This document shows, in pieces, positions 60,485-64,000 of a DNA stretch of 64,000 nt. Both the position numbers and the translations under genes were made by a program. The stretch lies in assembly GCF_009737085.1 (NCBI RefSeq), contig NZ_WOVL01000014.1:1-64000 (forward strand), given 5' to 3'. Positions within the stretch are counted from its first letter, which is position 1; every line of letters starts with the position of its first letter. The notes beneath the pieces were generated by a model, which worked only from the letters and a program-made list of their open reading frames with translations, was not told the DNA's origin and made no database searches. Source of the stretch: Paenibacillus sp. NEAU-GSW1. Lineage in GTDB: Bacteria > Bacillota > Bacilli > Paenibacillales > Paenibacillaceae.

Positions 60485-61705
60485 ATGTTAAAAGGCAAAT
60501 CGATCGTGTTAGGCATCACCGGCGGAATCGCAGCCTACAAAGGGGCGGCGTTATGCAGCAAGCTCGTTCAGGCGGGCGCGGACGTTAAGGTCATTATGAC
60601 GGAATCGGCCGCCAAGTTTATTGCGCCGTTGACGCTGCAGACGCTTTCGCGGCACCCGGTTTACATAGATACGTTTGAGGAGCGTGACCCTTCGGTCGTC
60701 GCGCACATCAATCTGGCGGACCAGGCCGATTTGATCGTCATAGCCCCGGCGACGGCCAATACGATCGGGAAGATCGCAAACGGCCTTGCCGACGATATGC
60801 TCAGCACGACGATGCTGGCGGCGACGTGTCCGGTGCTGATCGCTCCGGCGATGAACGTTCATATGTACGAGCATCCGGCCGTTGTCCGCAACCTGGAGCT
60901 GCTCGCGGAGCGGGGCGCAATGTTCGTAGAACCGGGAACCGGACAATTGGCATGCGGTTACGTTGCGAAGGGGCGGCTTGCGGAACCCGAGGATATTGTT
61001 CTTGCGGTGGAAGCTTTTTTTGCACAGGGCGATCTGCTGGCCGGCAAAAAAGTGCTGGTCACAGCGGGCGGGACGATCGAACGTCTCGACCCGGTTCGTT
61101 ATTTGACGAATGATTCTTCGGGCAAAATGGGCTTCGCCATTGCGGAGGCGGCAAGAGCGATGGGCGCCCAGGTGACGCTGATCGCGGGACGCACCGCAGC
61201 GCAGCCGCCGGCTGGCGTCGAATTGGTCCGGGTCGAATCGGCCGAGCAAATGCTCGAGGCGGTAACGTCACGCTTCGATGCGGTCGATATTGTTGTCAAA
61301 GCGGCAGCCGTCGCCGATTACCGGCCGGTCAAGCAGCATGACAAGAAGCTGAAGAAAAACGGCGAAAGTTTAACGCTTGAGCTGGAGCGGACGACGGATA
61401 TTTTGCAGACGCTTGGCCAGCGGAAAAAGGGCCAGCTGCTTATTGGCTTTGCGGCCGAGACGGAGCAGGTGGAGCATTACGCGATGGACAAGCTGAAGCG
61501 CAAAAACTGCGATTTAGTCGTAGCGAACGACGTAAGCGCGGAAGGCGCCGGCTTTAACGGCGATACGAATATCGTTCAGCTATTCGGTCCGGAAGGACTG
61601 ATCGAATCGCTTCCGATGCTGTCGAAGCGAGAGGTCGGCCGGCGGATTATGGAAATTGCGTCTGATCGGCTGAAAAGCGCTTGCGCTCGGGGGCGGGGCG
61701 AATGA
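60485..61705 (+). CDS. coaBC: Bifunctional phosphopantothenoylcysteine decarboxylase / phosphopantothenate-cysteine ligase
   Basis: Two steps of coenzyme A synthesis in one 406-residue protein. The N-terminal flavin domain CoaC has ITGGIAAYKGAALCSKL, PATANTIGKIANGLADDMLS, and the active-site segment APAMNVHMYEHP with LACGYVAKGRLAEP. The C-terminal CoaB domain has VLVTAGGTIERLDPVRYLTNDSSGKMG, AAAVADYRP with the Lys-rich KLKKN, and VANDVS. GGGGGAAATT stands before the ATG. Its stop overlaps the priA start. In B. subtilis it directly follows rpoZ. Confidence 0.96.
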   Translation: MLKGKSIVLGITGGIAAYKGAALCSKLVQAGADVKVIMTESAAKFIAPLTLQTLSRHPVYIDTFEERDPSVVAHINLADQADLIVIAPATANTIGKIANGLADDMLSTTMLAATCPVLIAPAMNVHMYEHPAVVRNLELLAERGAMFVEPGTGQLACGYVAKGRLAEPEDIVLAVEAFFAQGDLLAGKKVLVTAGGTIERLDPVRYLTNDSSGKMGFAIAEAARAMGAQVTLIAGRTAAQPPAGVELVRVESAEQMLEAVTSRFDAVDIVVKAAAVADYRPVKQHDKKLKKNGESLTLELERTTDILQTLGQRKKGQLLIGFAAETEQVEHYAMDKLKRKNCDLVVANDVSAEGAGFNGDTNIVQLFGPEGLIESLPMLSKREVGRRIMEIASDRLKSACARGRGE

Positions 61706-64000
61706 TTGCCAAAGTGATCGTTGACGTTCCGAGCCGTCAGACGGATCGGCCGTTTGATTACAGCGTTCCTGCCGATATGGAGGATTGGATTGAGGTCGGC
61801 AGCCGGGTCGGCGTTCCGTTCGGCGGCCGCGTGCTGCAAGGCTTCGTCATTGCCTTGGCGGATACAGCCGATATCGACGCGAAGCGGCTGAAGCCGGTTG
61901 CCGAGCTGCTTGATCCGGTCCCGCCGCTGTTGCCGGATTTGATCGAGCTGGCGCAATGGATTAGCGATAAATATTGCTGCTCGTGGACGACGGCGCTGCA
62001 GGCGATGATTCCTGCGGCGTTGAAAGGGAAGGCGGAAAGGGTCATCAGCTTAAACCCGGAATATGAACGTGAAGGAACGGAAGGATTGGTCTCGTCGCTT
62101 CCGCCTGAATTTGCGGAATGGCTCGGCAAGCAGCAGCAAGCGAAGCTGGAGACGGTTCAGCAGCGTTTTCCGCTCTACTCGACGGCAATAAAAGCGGCGC
62201 TGCGCGAAGGCGCACTGCTGGAGCAGTCGTCGATCCGCGACCGGCTTGCGGTTCGCAAGGTGCTGACCGTATTTCCGCCGGAGCCGGAGGACCGCATCGC
62301 TGCGGAAGAAGCGCTGGCGGCTTTTCCGGCCCGGGCGGCGAAGCAGCGCGAGCTGCTGGCGTTCATGCTGGAGCGGGGCGAACCGATGCCGCTGGCCGCG
62401 ATGCTGGCAGAGGCGGGAGGCTCGCCGGCGAGCGTGCGCGCGCTTGCGGACAAGGGGCTGCTCGGACTACATGAGGTCGAGCAGCAGCGCGATCCGTACG
62501 CCGGCCGCGATTTCAAGCGCACGGAGCCGCTGCCGCTGATGGAAGGGCAGCGGGCCGTATATGAGCGCATCGCCGCCACGGTAAGCCGCGGCGAGCCGCA
62601 AGTGATGCTGCTCCACGGCGTGACGGGAAGCGGCAAGACGGAAGTGTACCTGCAGTCGATCCAGCATTGTCTGGAGCTGGGCAAGCAGGCCATTGTGCTT
62701 GTGCCGGAAATTTCGCTGACGCCGCAAATGGTAGAACGGTTCAAAGGACGTTTCGGCGACGCGGTTGCCGTCATGCACAGCCGGCTGTCAAATGGCGAAC
62801 GCTATGATGAATGGCGTAAAATTCGCAGCCGCAACGTGCAGGTCGCAATAGGCGCGCGTTCGGCCATTTTCGCACCTTTTGAGCAGATTGGGCTTATCAT
62901 AATTGATGAAGAGCATGAATCCTCTTATAAGCAGGAGGAAAGCCCGAAATATCATGCCCGCGACGTAGCGGTCAAACGCGCCCGCCAGCATGGAGCGGCT
63001 GTTGTGCTCGGCTCGGCGACGCCGTCGCTGGAATCGTTCGCGGCGGCGAGCCGCCCGCCTGCTCCCGGCAAGGAGTCCGGGCTGCTGCCGATGCCTGGCC
63101 GGGTCGGCGGACGGCCGTTGCCGCCGGTCGACGTCATCGACATGCGCGCCGAGCTGCAGGAGGGCAACCGCTCGATGTTCAGCCGCCGCTTGCATGCGGC
63201 GCTGGCCGAGCGGCTGGAGCGCGGCGAGCAATCGGTGCTGCTTTTGAACCGGCGCGGGTATTCGACGTTCGTTATGTGCCGCTCCTGCGGTTACACCGCC
63301 GCTTGTCCGCATTGCGACATTTCGCTTACGTATCATCAGAAAACGCGGGCGCTGCGCTGCCATTATTGCGGCCATGCGGAGCAGGCGCCAAAAGCTTGCC
63401 CGTCGTGCGAAAGCGAGCATATCCGCTACTTCGGGACAGGGACGCAGCGCGTTGAGGAAGAGCTGGCGAAGCTGTTTCCCGGCATTCGCGTCATCCGGAT
63501 GGATGTCGATACGACGTCTGAGAAAAACGCCCATGAAAAGCTGCTCGGGCAGTTCGGCGAGCGGAAAGCCGATGTGCTGCTGGGCACGCAGATGGTAGCC
63601 AAAGGGCTTGATTTCCCTTACGTGACGCTTGTTGGCGTTATTGCGGCGGACACATCGCTTAATTTGCCGGACTTTCGCTCTGCCGAGCGGACGTTCCAGC
63701 TGCTGACGCAGGTGGCCGGACGAGCCGGACGGCATCAGCTGCCTGGCGAGGTCGTCGTGCAGACGTACACCCCGGAGCATTATGCGATCGTGACGGCGCA
63801 GCATCATGATTACGACGCCTTCGTACGCGAGGAGCTGAAGCATCGGAGCGTTATGGGATATCCGCCGTTTTGCCGGCTGGCGCTTGTGACGCTGTCGCAT
63901 GAGCAGCTGCCGCTTCTTGCTTCGGTCAGCGAGCAATTCGCTGCGAGGCTGCGGGATCTGGCCGCTGCGGAAGGCGTGCTTGGCCCGCTCGAGGGCGGAT
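61702..64000 (+). CDS. priA: Primosomal protein N' (PriA helicase), cut by the window end
   Basis: Replication-restart helicase; 766 residues are visible and the gene runs past the window. The N-terminal 3'-DNA-binding domain begins IAKVIVDVPSRQTDRPFDY and has GSRVGVPFGGR. Walker A is HGVTGSGKTEVYLQ, Walker B is IIDEEHESSYKQ, then LGSATPSLES. A zinc domain has CRSCGYTAACPHCDISL and CHYCGHAEQAPKACPSC, and motifs V and VI are GTQMVAKGLDFP and QVAGRAGRH. The ATG overlaps the coaBC stop (ATGA), so translation is coupled. It loads the replisome at collapsed forks. Confidence 0.97.
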   Translation, partial: MIAKVIVDVPSRQTDRPFDYSVPADMEDWIEVGSRVGVPFGGRVLQGFVIALADTADIDAKRLKPVAELLDPVPPLLPDLIELAQWISDKYCCSWTTALQAMIPAALKGKAERVISLNPEYEREGTEGLVSSLPPEFAEWLGKQQQAKLETVQQRFPLYSTAIKAALREGALLEQSSIRDRLAVRKVLTVFPPEPEDRIAAEEALAAFPARAAKQRELLAFMLERGEPMPLAAMLAEAGGSPASVRALADKGLLGLHEVEQQRDPYAGRDFKRTEPLPLMEGQRAVYERIAATVSRGEPQVMLLHGVTGSGKTEVYLQSIQHCLELGKQAIVLVPEISLTPQMVERFKGRFGDAVAVMHSRLSNGERYDEWRKIRSRNVQVAIGARSAIFAPFEQIGLIIIDEEHESSYKQEESPKYHARDVAVKRARQHGAAVVLGSATPSLESFAAASRPPAPGKESGLLPMPGRVGGRPLPPVDVIDMRAELQEGNRSMFSRRLHAALAERLERGEQSVLLLNRRGYSTFVMCRSCGYTAACPHCDISLTYHQKTRALRCHYCGHAEQAPKACPSCESEHIRYFGTGTQRVEEELAKLFPGIRVIRMDVDTTSEKNAHEKLLGQFGERKADVLLGTQMVAKGLDFPYVTLVGVIAADTSLNLPDFRSAERTFQLLTQVAGRAGRHQLPGEVVVQTYTPEHYAIVTAQHHDYDAFVREELKHRSVMGYPPFCRLALVTLSHEQLPLLASVSEQFAARLRDLAAAEGVLGPLEGG

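Noticed and set aside
1..64000. tRNA or rRNA genes, CRISPR arrays, IS elements, prophage genes
   Set aside because: I looked for tRNA T-loops, regularly spaced direct repeats and transposase motifs and saw none that hold up.

Overview
The window looks like a chromosomal segment of a spore-forming Firmicute of the Paenibacillaceae (Paenibacillus or a close relative such as Cohnella). G+C is a little over half by eye, Shine-Dalgarno sites are strong (AGGAGG type), TTG and GTG starts are common, and most proteins have their closest recognisable relatives in Bacillus subtilis. Gene order follows several B. subtilis blocks, with Paenibacillus-type genes inserted. I see no tRNA, rRNA, CRISPR array, phage or transposase gene.

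Region by region. 1-7500: end of 6-phosphogluconate dehydrogenase, an unknown small gene, two shikimate genes (aroK, aroA), a CoA-binding protein, a PTS EIICBA permease overlapping ptsI (no ptsH beside it), and a PfpI-like protein. 7579-20805: VanZ, a zinc-ribbon protein, ccpA-mtnN, acuC-acuA facing away from acsA, a class A penicillin-binding protein with fibronectin type III domains, rpsD and a dgcP-like diguanylate cyclase. This mirrors the B. subtilis ccpA-acuCBA-acsA-rpsD-dgcP block, without acuB and tyrS. 20931-33400: lipoprotein, M29 aminopeptidase, an HPr-like protein without the catalytic His region, ylaN, Ca2+/H+ antiporter, Asp23 protein, ftsW, yugN, an M20 amidohydrolase, a CBS protein, an XPB-type helicase with a Helicase_C_3 partner, ylbF and ylbG. 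33599-37179: LysR regulator, PHP phosphoesterase, an AT-richer kinase gene, yfiT. 37350-46555: rqcH (yloA), a Ca2+ P-type ATPase (yloB), dapF, a fused homocysteine methyltransferase/MTHF reductase, remA, gmk, rpoZ. 60485-64000: coaBC and priA (cut by the window end), which in B. subtilis directly follow rpoZ.

Between rpoZ and coaBC lies about 14 kb of accessory DNA: a 27-residue holin-like type I toxin candidate with a consensus CcpA site upstream, a Cys/Lys-rich surface protein with a C1q-like end next to a glycosyltransferase, a complete intracellular L-rhamnose pathway (rhaEW, rhaI, rhaB, regulator rhaR, plus a rhodopsin-transducer-like protein), and lutABC-lutR. These join up: rhamnose gives rhamnulose, then rhamnulose-1-phosphate, then DHAP and lactaldehyde. 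RhaW is expected to turn lactaldehyde into lactate, and LutABC turns lactate into pyruvate.

The least explained parts are three non-coding sequence families. One is a short leader motif that repeats just before three unrelated start codons and can pair with the ribosome-binding site. One is a roughly 98-base two-hairpin element found before dapF and before rhaEW. One is a large imperfect inverted repeat at 48837-48967. With ptsI, ccpA, cre-like sites and the HPr paralogue that keeps only the regulatory-serine segment, the window also holds much of a carbon-catabolite control circuit.
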